NCBI RefSeq assembly: GCF_021353235.1
Contig: NZ_JAJTWT010000005.1
Span: forward strand, 124,001-188,000
Source of the DNA: Pelomonas caseinilytica
GTDB taxonomy: Bacteria > Pseudomonadota > Gammaproteobacteria > Burkholderiales > Burkholderiaceae_C
Length of the DNA stretch: 64,000 nt
Reading direction: 5' to 3'
Part shown: positions 17,189 through 25,901 of the stretch, in pieces
Position numbering within the stretch: the stretch's first letter is position 1
How the letters are laid out: each line of letters opens with the position of its first letter
Notes under the pieces: generated by a model
What the model saw: only the letters and a program-made list of their open reading frames with translations
Told to the model about the DNA's origin: nothing
Database searches by the model: none
Program-made: the position numbers and the translations under genes

Positions 17189-19671
17189 GCGCTTCTCCTT
17201 TGACTGCTGAGCCGGCGATCGCGGACCGCCTTCTGAAGTTCGGGGAGCCACCGCCGCGGCTCGTCGCCGAGCCGTTGACGTAGGGAATCCAGCAGCGCGA
17301 CGTTGTCGGCCGTGCCGGAGAGCACCGTGACGTAGTCGTCGAGACCGGCCAGGTCGAGCTCGCAGATCGCGCTGCCGTGCCCCTGCTTCACCAGGAAGCG
17401 TCGGCCACCCTGCGAACCCAGGCTTCTGACAATGTCGAACTCCGCCTCGCTGAGGCCGAAGCCCTCGACATACTCCTCCCGCACCGCTTCCGGGTTGGCA
17501 AGAAAGATCTTGGTGACGCTTTGCTCGACCATGGTGCGGCCGATGGGATGCCTGAGGACGTCGGACGGGCTCTGGGTATCGAAGATCCCCAGGCCGTTGT
17601 GCTTGCGGATCGTCTTTTGCCTTTGCTTGGAGAAATCGCTGAAGACCTCGTGATCCAGGGCCTTCCAGAACTCGGAGATGACGTAGATGAGGCGGCTGCC
17701 GTCGACCAGCTCTTCCATCACCTGCAAGAGGTACATCATGACGGGCGTGCGAACCTCAGGGAGTTCGAGGAACTCGGTGGTGTCGAAGGCGATCACCGGC
17801 GCCGAGTCCAGCTCGCGCAGCCGGTCATCCCCCTCGTCGAAAACCCAGCCGAGCGCACCTCCTTCGCACCAGCGGCCCAAGCGGTCGTGCAGGCTGTTCT
17901 GTCCCGACTTCGGCAGGTTCTGGCGAACGGTGGACAGTCGGCGCAACGGGGCAGGCAGGCTGGCGACGGCCTTGAGGGCGTCGGCGATGGCTCGTTCGTC
18001 TGCGGGCAACAGGGGCATGGCCGGCGTCGCGACGCAGGTGCGTACCCATTGCTCCCAGAACTGAATCCTGGCGGGCGTTGGCTCCCACTGCAGTGGGTTG
18101 CAGCCGGTGGGCTGGCCGGCCTCCATCGTGAAGTAGACCCCACCAAGCGCTCGCATCGCGATCTCGCACCCGCGGTCGAGGTCGAAGAGCACGAGGCGGG
18201 GTGCCGGGTCCCACTTCCGTGTCAGCGTCAACAGGAACATTTCCAGGGTCGTCTTGCCGACGCCCGTCGATCCGATGATCAAGGTGTTGCCCGGCAGCTT
18301 CTTGTCTTCCGAGTTCTCGTCGACCGGGCTGCTGTGCAGGTTCAGATAGAACGGCTGGCCGGAAGGCGTGCGCATCAGGGCCAGGGCCTGGCCCCAGGGA
18401 TTGCCGTCCCGCTTGCCGCGCGGAAAGTTGTGGGCGCTGGCTAGCGCGGCAAAGGCCCGGGAGGACAGCTTGGCCTCCCGGGGGCGCCAGCGCCAGTTGC
18501 CTGGCATCTGCGCGAACCATGCGGCATCCGCGACCAGATCCACGGGGGCAAGTTGGAGACTCGAGGTCTCGCTGATGGCGCCGATGGCCCTCGCGGCCCG
18601 GGACCCGGCGTCGCCTGCATCCCTGCCGAAGACGATGAGCGAATAGTGGTATTCGCCCATGCAGAACTGCCCATCCCCGAGGTCGTTCAGGGCCGCGTCC
18701 ATGTCGGCGATCTGGGTGGCGACCACATCGTCGCTGGCGATCAGTTGATCGCGTTGGAGCTCCAGCGCCCGCATCGCGTCGCGTCGGGGAAGGATGGACA
18801 GGCTTTGGGTCTCGATGAACTCGGTCTCCTCGTAGAGCAGCGAGTCCAGGACGCCCGGCTCGACCGCGTCGGCATACTCCTTGATGTCGACCAGGGCCGC
18901 GTAGCGGCGGTGGTCTCCCGACCTCAACTCGAGCTTGTCGCCGCTGAAGCCCAGTCGAACGGACGGCAGCGTCCGGTACAGCGGGCCGGCCGCCATCGGT
19001 ACCGGACGCCAGGACCCGTTCACGAGGTAGCCGAGGAACTCCGCCACCTCTGAATAGCGCCGCTGGTCCTGCGTACGGCTGCCGAGCAACCGCGGTCCGA
19101 AGCTGCGCAGGACGCGAGCGACCAGGGCTGAACGCTCCTCCATCACCCGGATGGCATCGGCCTGCGCATCGGCGATCGCCTCCCGTGTACGCGGCCTTGT
19201 CCCGAGTACCCCATGGACCGCGGATGCTCTGGGGCGGTAGACCAGGGTGAGGTAGATCTCGTTGCTCATCATCCGCCGCTCGCCGAGCTTGGCCTGATAC
19301 GCCTCGGAAAGGTCCCGCGCGAAGCCCGCCTGGGGAGGGTGGTCCAGCGCATCTTCGACCAAACGGTGCAGGCGGTGAGTCCAGACCGCCCATTGCCCGC
19401 CGGAGAGGTTGCGCAGCAGGCTGCACAGCGATTCGTGCCGCTCGACGATCAGCCGCTCGTCAGCGCTCTCGAAGCTGACGCCGTCCAGGGCCCACACCCT
19501 CAGATAGTCCCCGCCGCGTGTGATGACGTCGTGTGCGCTCACCATCGAAGAGAAGGGAACGAAGGCTCCCAAGGGGTTCTCGTTCATGGCGAGCGACCAG
19601 AAGCGAGGCATGGGCCCTGAGCCCGTGGACCGACATCCGGGGCGGCCCTTCTTGCTAGACATGCCGAGCAT
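17185..19671 (-). CDS. virB4: VirB4/TraC secretion ATPase
   Basis: 828 residues, usual for VirB4. The N-terminal CagE/VirB4 domain runs to about residue 400. The ATPase follows: Walker A GSTGVGKTT near residue 467, LVLFDLDRGCE, and a Walker B region VIAFDTTEFLEL, with later RRxR-type QKTIRKHNG and SQGGRRFLVK motifs. It powers pilus assembly at the inner membrane. I chose the ATG at 19671, which overlaps virB3 by 17 bp, because GGAAAGG lies ahead of it; an ATG nine bases downstream and the upstream open frame are alternatives. Its stop is coupled to the 45-codon ORF. Confidence 0.95.
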   Translation of the reverse strand: MLGMSSKKGRPGCRSTGSGPMPRFWSLAMNENPLGAFVPFSSMVSAHDVITRGGDYLRVWALDGVSFESADERLIVERHESLCSLLRNLSGGQWAVWTHRLHRLVEDALDHPPQAGFARDLSEAYQAKLGERRMMSNEIYLTLVYRPRASAVHGVLGTRPRTREAIADAQADAIRVMEERSALVARVLRSFGPRLLGSRTQDQRRYSEVAEFLGYLVNGSWRPVPMAAGPLYRTLPSVRLGFSGDKLELRSGDHRRYAALVDIKEYADAVEPGVLDSLLYEETEFIETQSLSILPRRDAMRALELQRDQLIASDDVVATQIADMDAALNDLGDGQFCMGEYHYSLIVFGRDAGDAGSRAARAIGAISETSSLQLAPVDLVADAAWFAQMPGNWRWRPREAKLSSRAFAALASAHNFPRGKRDGNPWGQALALMRTPSGQPFYLNLHSSPVDENSEDKKLPGNTLIIGSTGVGKTTLEMFLLTLTRKWDPAPRLVLFDLDRGCEIAMRALGGVYFTMEAGQPTGCNPLQWEPTPARIQFWEQWVRTCVATPAMPLLPADERAIADALKAVASLPAPLRRLSTVRQNLPKSGQNSLHDRLGRWCEGGALGWVFDEGDDRLRELDSAPVIAFDTTEFLELPEVRTPVMMYLLQVMEELVDGSRLIYVISEFWKALDHEVFSDFSKQRQKTIRKHNGLGIFDTQSPSDVLRHPIGRTMVEQSVTKIFLANPEAVREEYVEGFGLSEAEFDIVRSLGSQGGRRFLVKQGHGSAICELDLAGLDDYVTVLSGTADNVALLDSLRQRLGDEPRRWLPELQKAVRDRRLSSQRRSA

Positions 19672-19987
19672 CGCGAGCCTTTCCGAACGTGTTGGGCGAA
19701 TAGCTGCGGCACTGCCAGAGTTCGTGATTGCGATCGCGCAGTCGCAACCGCAGGGCGAGGAACATCTGCCGCAAGCGCTGGTCATCCGAGGCGGTGACCA
19801 CCCGCATCCATAGCAGCACCGGTCCGATCCCGCCGATGGCGGCCACGGCGACCGACCAGCTCAGGAACACGCCGCCCCAGATGGCCAGCAGCATCCCGGC
19901 GCCGACGAGGAGGACGAGCGGCACCAGCGGCACTCCCAGCTTCATGGCCGGCCGGGTCGCGCCCTTGTAGATCGCCTCTGCAAGCAT
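19655..19987 (-). CDS. virB3: VirB3 inner-membrane protein
   Basis: 110 residues with a short N-terminus that begins like VirB3/TrbD (YKGATRPAMKLGVPL), two adjacent hydrophobic segments at about 20-60, and a charged C-terminus that runs to DARHV. It binds VirB4 and helps pilus biogenesis. GGGGAC lies just before the ATG. The 3' end overlaps virB4. Confidence 0.92.
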   Translation of the reverse strand: MLAEAIYKGATRPAMKLGVPLVPLVLLVGAGMLLAIWGGVFLSWSVAVAAIGGIGPVLLWMRVVTASDDQRLRQMFLALRLRLRDRNHELWQCRSYSPNTFGKARDARHV

Positions 19988-19999
19988 GGTCCCCGTCCC

Positions 20000-20290
20000 T
20001 CAGGAGACGATGTAGGCAGCGAACCCGCTGGCACCGCCGATCAGCGTGCCGCCGAACAGGATGTTGGCGACGTCAGCCAGGCGCGCGGCCTGGAAGATCA
20101 TCTTGAAGCCGGCCCACATGATCGCGGCCGTGACGACCGCGACCGCGATCGTGACCAGGATCGCCACGACGTTGTTCGTCGTCTGGTTGATCTTGTCAAA
20201 GTTCTGAGCGATCGCCATCTGGCAGCCCAGTCCGACCAAGAGCGGTCGCAACGGGAACACCAGACTCTTGATTTGCGCAATGCGGTTCAT
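20000..20290 (-). CDS. virB2: VirB2 major pilin
   Basis: 96 residues: a signal region ending near AIAQ, then two hydrophobic helices separated by a short basic loop (AGFKMIFQAARLAD), the standard VirB2/TrbC pilin plan. It should be processed and polymerised into the conjugative pilus. AAGGAG lies six bases before the ATG. It sits 1 bp after the virB1 stop. Confidence 0.94.
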   Translation of the reverse strand: MNRIAQIKSLVFPLRPLLVGLGCQMAIAQNFDKINQTTNNVVAILVTIAVAVVTAAIMWAGFKMIFQAARLADVANILFGGTLIGGASGFAAYIVS

Positions 20291-20291
20291 G

Positions 20292-20780
20292 TCAGCTCCT
20301 TGATGACGTGGTGGAAACTCGGCCTGCGGAGGCGGTCATCGCGACCCTCAGCACATAGCCGTGACGGAAACCGGTTTCGAAGTCGCCGCTGTAGTAGCAG
20401 GAGAGCGCCGCGCCGAGCGCGCGTCGCGACGTGAGCCCGGTGGCGGTGGCGCGTTGGAAGCATTCGTCCAAGATGGCCTGCATCGCACCGAGATTGGTGC
20501 AAGGCTCGAATGCCGTCTCCAGCGTCAGACCCAGCCGGTGGAGGTTGAGCAAGTTGATCTGTGCAAGGCCCACGCTGAAGTTCCACCCCCCGGTTCGCAA
20601 GGCGCGTGCTGTCGCGAGTGCCTCAGCCTGCGTTCTTGGCTGCCGAAGCAGGCGCCCTCCGACGACGCCGATGGCCCAGGGATTGAATCCACTCTCGACC
20701 TGAACCAGGGCCCGCGCGGTTTGGGTATGAATCGCCGGCGCGCACTTCAAGGCGAGGGCGAGGAATGCCGATGCGTCCAT
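20292..20780 (-). CDS. virB1: VirB1 lytic transglycosylase
   Basis: 162 residues of SLT fold with the catalytic Glu in VQVESGFNPWAIG at about residue 29, the GLAQINLLN motif at about 88 and the SCYYSGDF motif at about 127. It cuts peptidoglycan for channel assembly. No signal peptide is visible at the N-terminus, so export may use another route or a different start. It is spaced 7 bp from the TrbM-like gene before it. Confidence 0.93.
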   Translation of the reverse strand: MDASAFLALALKCAPAIHTQTARALVQVESGFNPWAIGVVGGRLLRQPRTQAEALATARALRTGGWNFSVGLAQINLLNLHRLGLTLETAFEPCTNLGAMQAILDECFQRATATGLTSRRALGAALSCYYSGDFETGFRHGYVLRVAMTASAGRVSTTSSRS

Positions 20781-20787
20781 GGCGCGC

Positions 20788-21288
20788 TCAGTCCGGAATC
20801 GTCCCGGCCGCCTGCCTGGCGAGCCAGTCGGTGTATTCGTCGTCGAATCTCGTATCCCACCGGCCGAGGGTCGCCTTCGCCGACTCGGTGAACTGGGTCA
20901 CCGAGTCTCCGGAATCACCCCACCAAGTCTTCGTGAAGAGCCGGCCGTTCACCGTGACCGAGATCGAGCCGCTGTAGTCGCATCGATAGATGGGGCCGCT
21001 CGGCCCGTCGATCGTCCTCGTGTACTGCGGTGGGCAATTGGTCGGCGCGGCCGACCATTGATGCTCGGCGGAGTTGCCGGTGCCGCCCATGGCACAAGTC
21101 GGGAAGGGCCTTCCCTTGGCCAGGTCGCGCAGCAGCTGCCTGACGGGCGGCACGCATTGCGGAATGGCTCGCCAGCTCGGGGCCGCGAGGCAGAGCAGAA
21201 CCAGACATCCGTCAGCGCTATGGGCAAGGGGTGAACCCAGGATCCCTACGGTGGCCGCGAATGCGCCAGCGAGGCGGAGTCTGCGCAT
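20788..21288 (-). CDS. TrbM/KikA-like periplasmic protein
   Basis: 166 residues from the chosen start. A clear Sec signal peptide ends near AHSA. The mature protein begins with DGCLVLLCLA and continues with spaced Cys residues (PQCVPPVRQLL, FPTC, TNCPP, YRCDY), the pattern of TrbM/KikA mating-pair proteins. The ATG at 21288 starts directly at the signal peptide; in-frame ATG at 21354 and GTG at 21390 would add a charged N-terminal stretch. None has a strong ribosome site. First gene of the transfer operon as seen here. Confidence 0.75.
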   Translation of the reverse strand: MRRLRLAGAFAATVGILGSPLAHSADGCLVLLCLAAPSWRAIPQCVPPVRQLLRDLAKGRPFPTCAMGGTGNSAEHQWSAAPTNCPPQYTRTIDGPSGPIYRCDYSGSISVTVNGRLFTKTWWGDSGDSVTQFTESAKATLGRWDTRFDDEYTDWLARQAAGTIPD

Positions 21289-21726
21289 GCCTGGATCGGC
21301 GCGTACTGCCGCGGCTTCATGCGTTGCCGGGTCCGGTGTCCTGTTTGGCTTCATGGCGTATGACCTCATCACGGTCGGCTCGGCTGGCACTGTTCTTTCA
21401 GGGCCAGCCGGGCCTTCATGAGGTCAATTTAGAAGCCGTCAGGCCTGGATCACGTGCTGATTTCCTGCAGAAATTCAGCGTCAGGCAGGCCCGTCGAGTG
21501 GGCCGCGTGTCGTGGCCATTAGGTCGCTACGCTGAAGTGGGCGCCGGACCGGTCATCTCGTCTGCGATGGCTTCCAGAATGCAAACGACAACGACGCGGA
21601 CATCCCTCTAGATGGCCATCGCCGCCATCGAAGTCAAGCTCGCCAGGCGCACGCTGCTGAAACAGGCCGTTCGCATGAGCACCGTGGTTCCTAATGCCTC
21701 ACGGGTTGCACACGTCCCCCACCTGT
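21289..21726. other. intergenic region upstream of the transfer operon
   Basis: Between the TrbM-like gene and the 3' end of the kinase gene, both minus strand. It should hold the promoter of the long operon. I see no convincing -35/-10 pair, operator or gene. A short plus-strand frame near 21612 lacks support. Confidence 0.45.
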
Positions 21727-24630
21727 TCAGGTTGCGCCGCCGCGCTTGTCCTGGCCTGTGCTGCGGCTGACGTCGGGCGAGGCGTCGGAGCGGCTCAGCG
21801 CGCCGAGTCGGCGGGCGAGTGCCAACCGCGGGCTGAGTGGATCCTGGGCTCGCAGGGTGGGCAGCACTTCACGGGCAATGGCCGCAGCTTCCTCAGCGCG
21901 GCCCAGCAGGCGCAGCGCCTCGGCGCGCCGAAGTTCCGTGTCGGCTCGCTCCGCCGCAGACGGAAACGGCGGCCGTGGCAAGGGCGCAATGACGGCGAGC
22001 GCCTGGCTCGCGGCTTTCGAATCGCCGGCCTGTGCAGCGGCCAGTGCCACGACGGACAGCGCGGCCCTGTAGCTCGGACTCGCGGTGCCGTGAGCGGTTT
22101 CGATCATGGTGGCCAGCACTTGAGCCGTCCGTTGTGCGTCGGCAGGCGCGCCAGCGGCCAGCTGAGCTTCGGCCATCACCTGTTCCATGCGCAGGCGCGT
22201 GCGCTTGGGCGTATGCCCGTCGGGCCAATGCGTCAGCAGGAGTTCCAGTGGCCGCTGCGCCGCCTGGGCCCTCCCATCCTGCACGGCGGCCTGGGCCGCC
22301 AGCAGGATCAGCGCCTCGTTCTCGCGCACCGCGGCGGGCGACTTGAGCGCCGACTCATCTGGCAGGGCAAATGAGTGCGACTTCTTCACATCGCCGCTCA
22401 GCCAGGCGGCTTCGAATTCTCGCGCCCGCAACAGGCCGTCGGACTGGACGGACAGCGCGCCCGACTGCCGGACAAGCGCCTCACGCTCCTCCGCAATCAG
22501 CGTTTCGGCGCGGGCAGGGTCCAGCCGTGCGGTGACTGCAACGCTGCGTCCGAACGCCCGAACGGCGCTGCGACTCTCTCGCCCGTAGGCGCGACGATAG
22601 CTGGCCAGCGACGCCTGCATTGCCGCTTCGGCCTCGGACGTCAGGCCGTTCGCAAGCAGCGCATCGCCGAGCTGCCACTCCATCTGTGCGACGGTGTCCT
22701 CATCTGCAGCACCGTTGGCGCGCAGCTCGACGCGGGCCTGCCGAAGCAGCTGCAGTGCCCGTGTGTCGTCGAAGCCGAGATAGAACATCCCGAGTCGCAT
22801 CAGCGACTCGTAGCGCAGGTGCTGGGCACCGCCGTACTTCGTTGCCAACTGGTCCGCCTGAGTGAGGACTGACAGTGCCTCCTCGCGCCGGCCGCGGTTG
22901 GTCAGCAGGCCGCCGAGGTCGGCGGCGATGGTCATGCGCAGCAATTCAGTCTCACGGTCGTGCGCGTCTGGCATCCATGCGAGGCCGGCGCGGCGCATCG
23001 CCTCGCTCTCGTCGAGCCGCCCCAACTGGAACAGCGTGCGCCCCAGCGAGGCAAAGGCGTTGATGACCTGCGAGGGCGGCGCGCCATGCTCCTTCAGCAG
23101 GGCCAGGTACTCCTGGCCGACGGCAAGCGACTCTTTGAAGCGGTGGTCGTAGTTCAGTTGCACCATCACCGCTTCAAGCTGCGCACCGCGGGCGTCGGGA
23201 CGGTCGGCGACGCTCGGTGCCAACGCGTGCAGCTTTTCCAGCAGTACCGACGTCACTGCGCCAGGCCGTGTCAGCGCCTGGGGTTCCTCGGCTGCCAACA
23301 CCGAGAGCCGCGACAGCGTCTCGATGTACAGATCCTGCGTCGCCCGCTGCCGTAGCACCTCGGCTGACGCCCGTTGCTCCTGCTCGCGGGCCTGGTGCGC
23401 CTGCCAGGCGGTCAGCACGCCACCCGCGAGCAGCGACAGCGTCGCCGCAGATCCCAGCGCCACGGCCAACCGGTGGCGGCCGACGAATTTGGCGAGGCGG
23501 TAGGCCCGGCTGTCGGGCCGGGCCAGCACGGGCTCACCACGGAGGTGGCGCTGCAAATCCTGCGCGAAAGCATCCACGCTCGGATACCGGTCGGCCACTT
23601 CCTTCTTGAGCGCTCGCGAGAGGATGGCATCCAAGTCGCCGCGCAAGGCCTTCTTCAGGAGCGGCGTGGCCGCGGCGTCGCTGGCGCGAGGCGGGTCGGC
23701 CGTGGTGATCGCCTCTTCGAGCTCAGCCGCCGTACCGCGCGTCAACCGGTACGGTTTGGTACCGGCTAGCAATTCATAGGCCAGTACGCCCAGGCTGTAG
23801 ACATCGCTCGCGGTGCCGAGCGGCTCGCCGCGGATCTGCTCCGGGCTGGCGTAATCCGGCGTCAGCGCGCGCCCGGAAAGCTGAGTCAGCGCCGTTGAGC
23901 CGGCGAGCCCGTCGTCCAGGAGCTTCGCGACGCCGAAGTCCAGCAGCGTCACGCGCCGCTGGTCGTCCACCAGAACATTGCCCGGCTTCAGATCGCGGTG
24001 CACCACCAACCGGCCATGGGCGTGAGCCACCGCGGACATGGCTTGCAGCAAGAGCCCGATGCGCTCGGCAGGTGAAAGCGCATGGCGCCGGCAATAGGCG
24101 TCGATCGGTTCCCCCTCGACGTACTGCATCGAGATGAAAGGTCGCCCCTGCGAGTCCGTGCCGGCGTCGTACAGCCTCGCGATGTGCTCGTGCTCCAGTC
24201 CGGCCAGGATCTCCCGCTCTCTTGCCAGTCGCTCGGAAAACGCCTGTCCCCAGGCCAGGCGCGGGAGCTTGAGCGCGACACGCCGCGCCGCCACGCCGTC
24301 GTTGCGTTCCGCCAGCCAGACCAGCGCCATGCCTCCACGACCCAATTCCCTGATCAGCCGGTAAGGGCCGATCTGCTCACCCGCACGAGGCTCAAGTCCA
24401 GAGGCGCCGAGAATCGCCGCGCCGCCCGGCGGCAGCGTCTCAAGGAAATCGTCGGTGTCCAGCCCCGCCTGCGTCTTGAGCAGCGCCATCAGCGTTTCGC
24501 GATGCTGGCGGGCGTCGCCTTCCAAGGCGTCGAGCCACGCAGCGCGTGCCTCCGCAGGAAGGGCCAATGCCTCGTCAAGCAGTCGGCTGACGATGGCCCA
24601 GTGCTGGGCCAGACCAGGCAGGCGTGACAT
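21727..24630 (-). CDS. Ser/Thr protein kinase with C-terminal helical-repeat domain
   Basis: 967 residues. A ~80-residue helical N-terminus precedes a Hanks-type kinase: glycine loop LGRGGMA at ~96-102, ATP Lys in VALKLP at ~121, HRDLKPGN at 211-218, DFG at 231-233, and YASPEQI. One membrane helix follows at ~386-408, then ~550 residues of TPR-like helical repeats outside or across the membrane. All kinase catalytic residues are present. I use the ATG at 24630; the frame also opens from a TTG at 24663, and neither has a strong ribosome site. Two small unknown genes lie upstream on the same strand and may be its partners. The substrate is unknown. Confidence 0.9.
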   Translation of the reverse strand: MSRLPGLAQHWAIVSRLLDEALALPAEARAAWLDALEGDARQHRETLMALLKTQAGLDTDDFLETLPPGGAAILGASGLEPRAGEQIGPYRLIRELGRGGMALVWLAERNDGVAARRVALKLPRLAWGQAFSERLAREREILAGLEHEHIARLYDAGTDSQGRPFISMQYVEGEPIDAYCRRHALSPAERIGLLLQAMSAVAHAHGRLVVHRDLKPGNVLVDDQRRVTLLDFGVAKLLDDGLAGSTALTQLSGRALTPDYASPEQIRGEPLGTASDVYSLGVLAYELLAGTKPYRLTRGTAAELEEAITTADPPRASDAAATPLLKKALRGDLDAILSRALKKEVADRYPSVDAFAQDLQRHLRGEPVLARPDSRAYRLAKFVGRHRLAVALGSAATLSLLAGGVLTAWQAHQAREQEQRASAEVLRQRATQDLYIETLSRLSVLAAEEPQALTRPGAVTSVLLEKLHALAPSVADRPDARGAQLEAVMVQLNYDHRFKESLAVGQEYLALLKEHGAPPSQVINAFASLGRTLFQLGRLDESEAMRRAGLAWMPDAHDRETELLRMTIAADLGGLLTNRGRREEALSVLTQADQLATKYGGAQHLRYESLMRLGMFYLGFDDTRALQLLRQARVELRANGAADEDTVAQMEWQLGDALLANGLTSEAEAAMQASLASYRRAYGRESRSAVRAFGRSVAVTARLDPARAETLIAEEREALVRQSGALSVQSDGLLRAREFEAAWLSGDVKKSHSFALPDESALKSPAAVRENEALILLAAQAAVQDGRAQAAQRPLELLLTHWPDGHTPKRTRLRMEQVMAEAQLAAGAPADAQRTAQVLATMIETAHGTASPSYRAALSVVALAAAQAGDSKAASQALAVIAPLPRPPFPSAAERADTELRRAEALRLLGRAEEAAAIAREVLPTLRAQDPLSPRLALARRLGALSRSDASPDVSRSTGQDKRGGAT

Positions 24631-24804
24631 CGTGAGGGAAGTGTAGACGGCGATTCCATGCAAGGGCAGACGTGACTATGCACAGCATAGTTAGGGGGTT
24701 ATTGAACGAGGGTCACGCCGTGGGGGCCCGGTGTCACGGGCCACAAGAGTCGTCTGCCTTGCCGCCCTGCTTTTCCTTGGTGGGGCAGGTCGCCGCGGCG
24801 GCGC

Positions 24805-25305
24805 TCAGCCCTTGTCGTCCCGCAGCTCCTTCGCGAGTTGGGCGATCTCCTTCGCATATTTCGTGTACATCGCCGGGATGTCGTGGGAGGCGGCCTTGAG
24901 CTTTTGCGAGTCGCTGGCCAGCACCTTCGCGTCGCCCAGCGCCTTTGACAGACCTTGCGCGAGCTTCTCATCGGCCCGAAGCACCGCCTGGATCTCGTCG
25001 GCCACCTTCTTGAGCTTCTTGTCGTCCTTCATCAGCTTGTAGGCCGCCTCACAACTGGCACGGCTGTTCTTGGTCTCAACCGTCTTCAGCGCCTGCAGCA
25101 CGGTCTTGTCGGCGCCCAAGGTCTCACAGGACTTCAGCCAACCCTTCTTCTTCAGGTCAGGGCCGGCGAGCTTGTAGCCGTCAATGCTCTTCTTGAGTGT
25201 CTGCAGCTCGGCCAGAACCTTCTTGCCGTTCTTGTGAAATTCGGTCGATTTGGCCAGAGCACTCTGGAAATCGACCACGATTGCATTGATGTCATCGGCA
25301 GCCAT
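24805..25305 (-). CDS. small helical Lys/Asp-rich protein, unknown
   Basis: 166 residues, nearly all predicted helix with heptad-like Leu spacing, rich in Lys, Asp and Ala. It has two well-spaced Cys (KSCETLGADK, ASCEAAYK) and no signal peptide or membrane segment. The ATG follows a G-rich stretch, and the upstream small membrane protein stops 3 bp before it, so the pair is one unit. I do not recognise the family. Codon use looks like that of a real gene. It lies 174 bp before the kinase start on the same strand. Confidence 0.7.
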   Translation of the reverse strand: MAADDINAIVVDFQSALAKSTEFHKNGKKVLAELQTLKKSIDGYKLAGPDLKKKGWLKSCETLGADKTVLQALKTVETKNSRASCEAAYKLMKDDKKLKKVADEIQAVLRADEKLAQGLSKALGDAKVLASDSQKLKAASHDIPAMYTKYAKEIAQLAKELRDDKG

Positions 25306-25308
25306 GGC

Positions 25309-25647
25309 TTAGACCCCCACCAGTTGTCGCGCGCCGCCCGCGATGGCCTGCAGGACGCCCAGGCCCTTGGCCAGCAGCAGGCCCTTGCCGCGCTCCAGCG
25401 CCAGGAGGCGCTCGAAAAGCGCCTTCACTTCGCCGCTCATGGTGGCCATGCGCCGGCGCCTTCCCATGTCGGCCCGTCCCGCATCGCCGCCGCCGCGCAA
25501 CTGCGCGATGACCAACTGCAGCATCTGAATCAGCCGCAGTGACAGCGGCCCCAGCCAATCGCTGTTCAGCACGATCAGCACCAGGATGCTGGAGCCGAAC
25601 ATCTCGAGAATCTGCTTGATGACCTTCACGGTCAGCCAGTCGTCCAT
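25309..25647 (-). CDS. small membrane-associated protein, unknown
   Basis: 112 residues. A long hydrophobic stretch at about 13-50 is consistent with one or two membrane segments, then a basic linker (GRRRRMAT), then an amphipathic helical C-terminus. I chose the ATG at 25647 because GAGAGGAAAC precedes it; the frame is open further upstream but that translation is Arg/Pro-rich and unconvincing. It stops 3 bp before the helical Lys-rich gene. Function unknown; proximity suggests a membrane partner of that protein or of the kinase. Confidence 0.65.
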   Translation of the reverse strand: MDDWLTVKVIKQILEMFGSSILVLIVLNSDWLGPLSLRLIQMLQLVIAQLRGGGDAGRADMGRRRRMATMSGEVKALFERLLALERGKGLLLAKGLGVLQAIAGGARQLVGV

Positions 25648-25901
25648 GTTTCCTCTCCCGTGCAGGCGGATAGCGAGTGGCTCGGCGCCCGCCGCCTGCC
25701 AGCTGGCCCAAGCACGCGGTGAGTGGCCTCTCGTGCCCGGCCGGTTCCTGCCATGATTACCGCGAATGCATGTCGGGAAACGGGGCGCAAATCCGTTGTC
25801 GATCGGGAGCCTGATGCGTATTGGGCGTGGGCGTCCTGGCATCGCATCCAGTGTGCTGAGCGGCGAGAGGCGCGCCAGGACATCTCCGGCCCCGGTGAGC
25901 G

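Larger units (their letters stand above)
5950..21288 (-). mobile_element. VirB/VirD4 type IV secretion block of an integrative element (ends not found)
   Basis: A continuous minus-strand array holds a nearly complete VirB1-B11/D4 set plus element-associated families (DUF1173, LPD7, TrbM-like). At least seven junctions are 4-8 bp overlaps, most of them ATGA. LPD7 and TrbM families are typical of conjugative elements, so a mating-pair apparatus is likelier than an effector-delivery system. No relaxase, integrase, partition gene or direct-repeat attachment sites were found, so the mobile functions lie outside the window or are lost. Coordinates mark only the gene block, not true boundaries. Confidence 0.6.
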
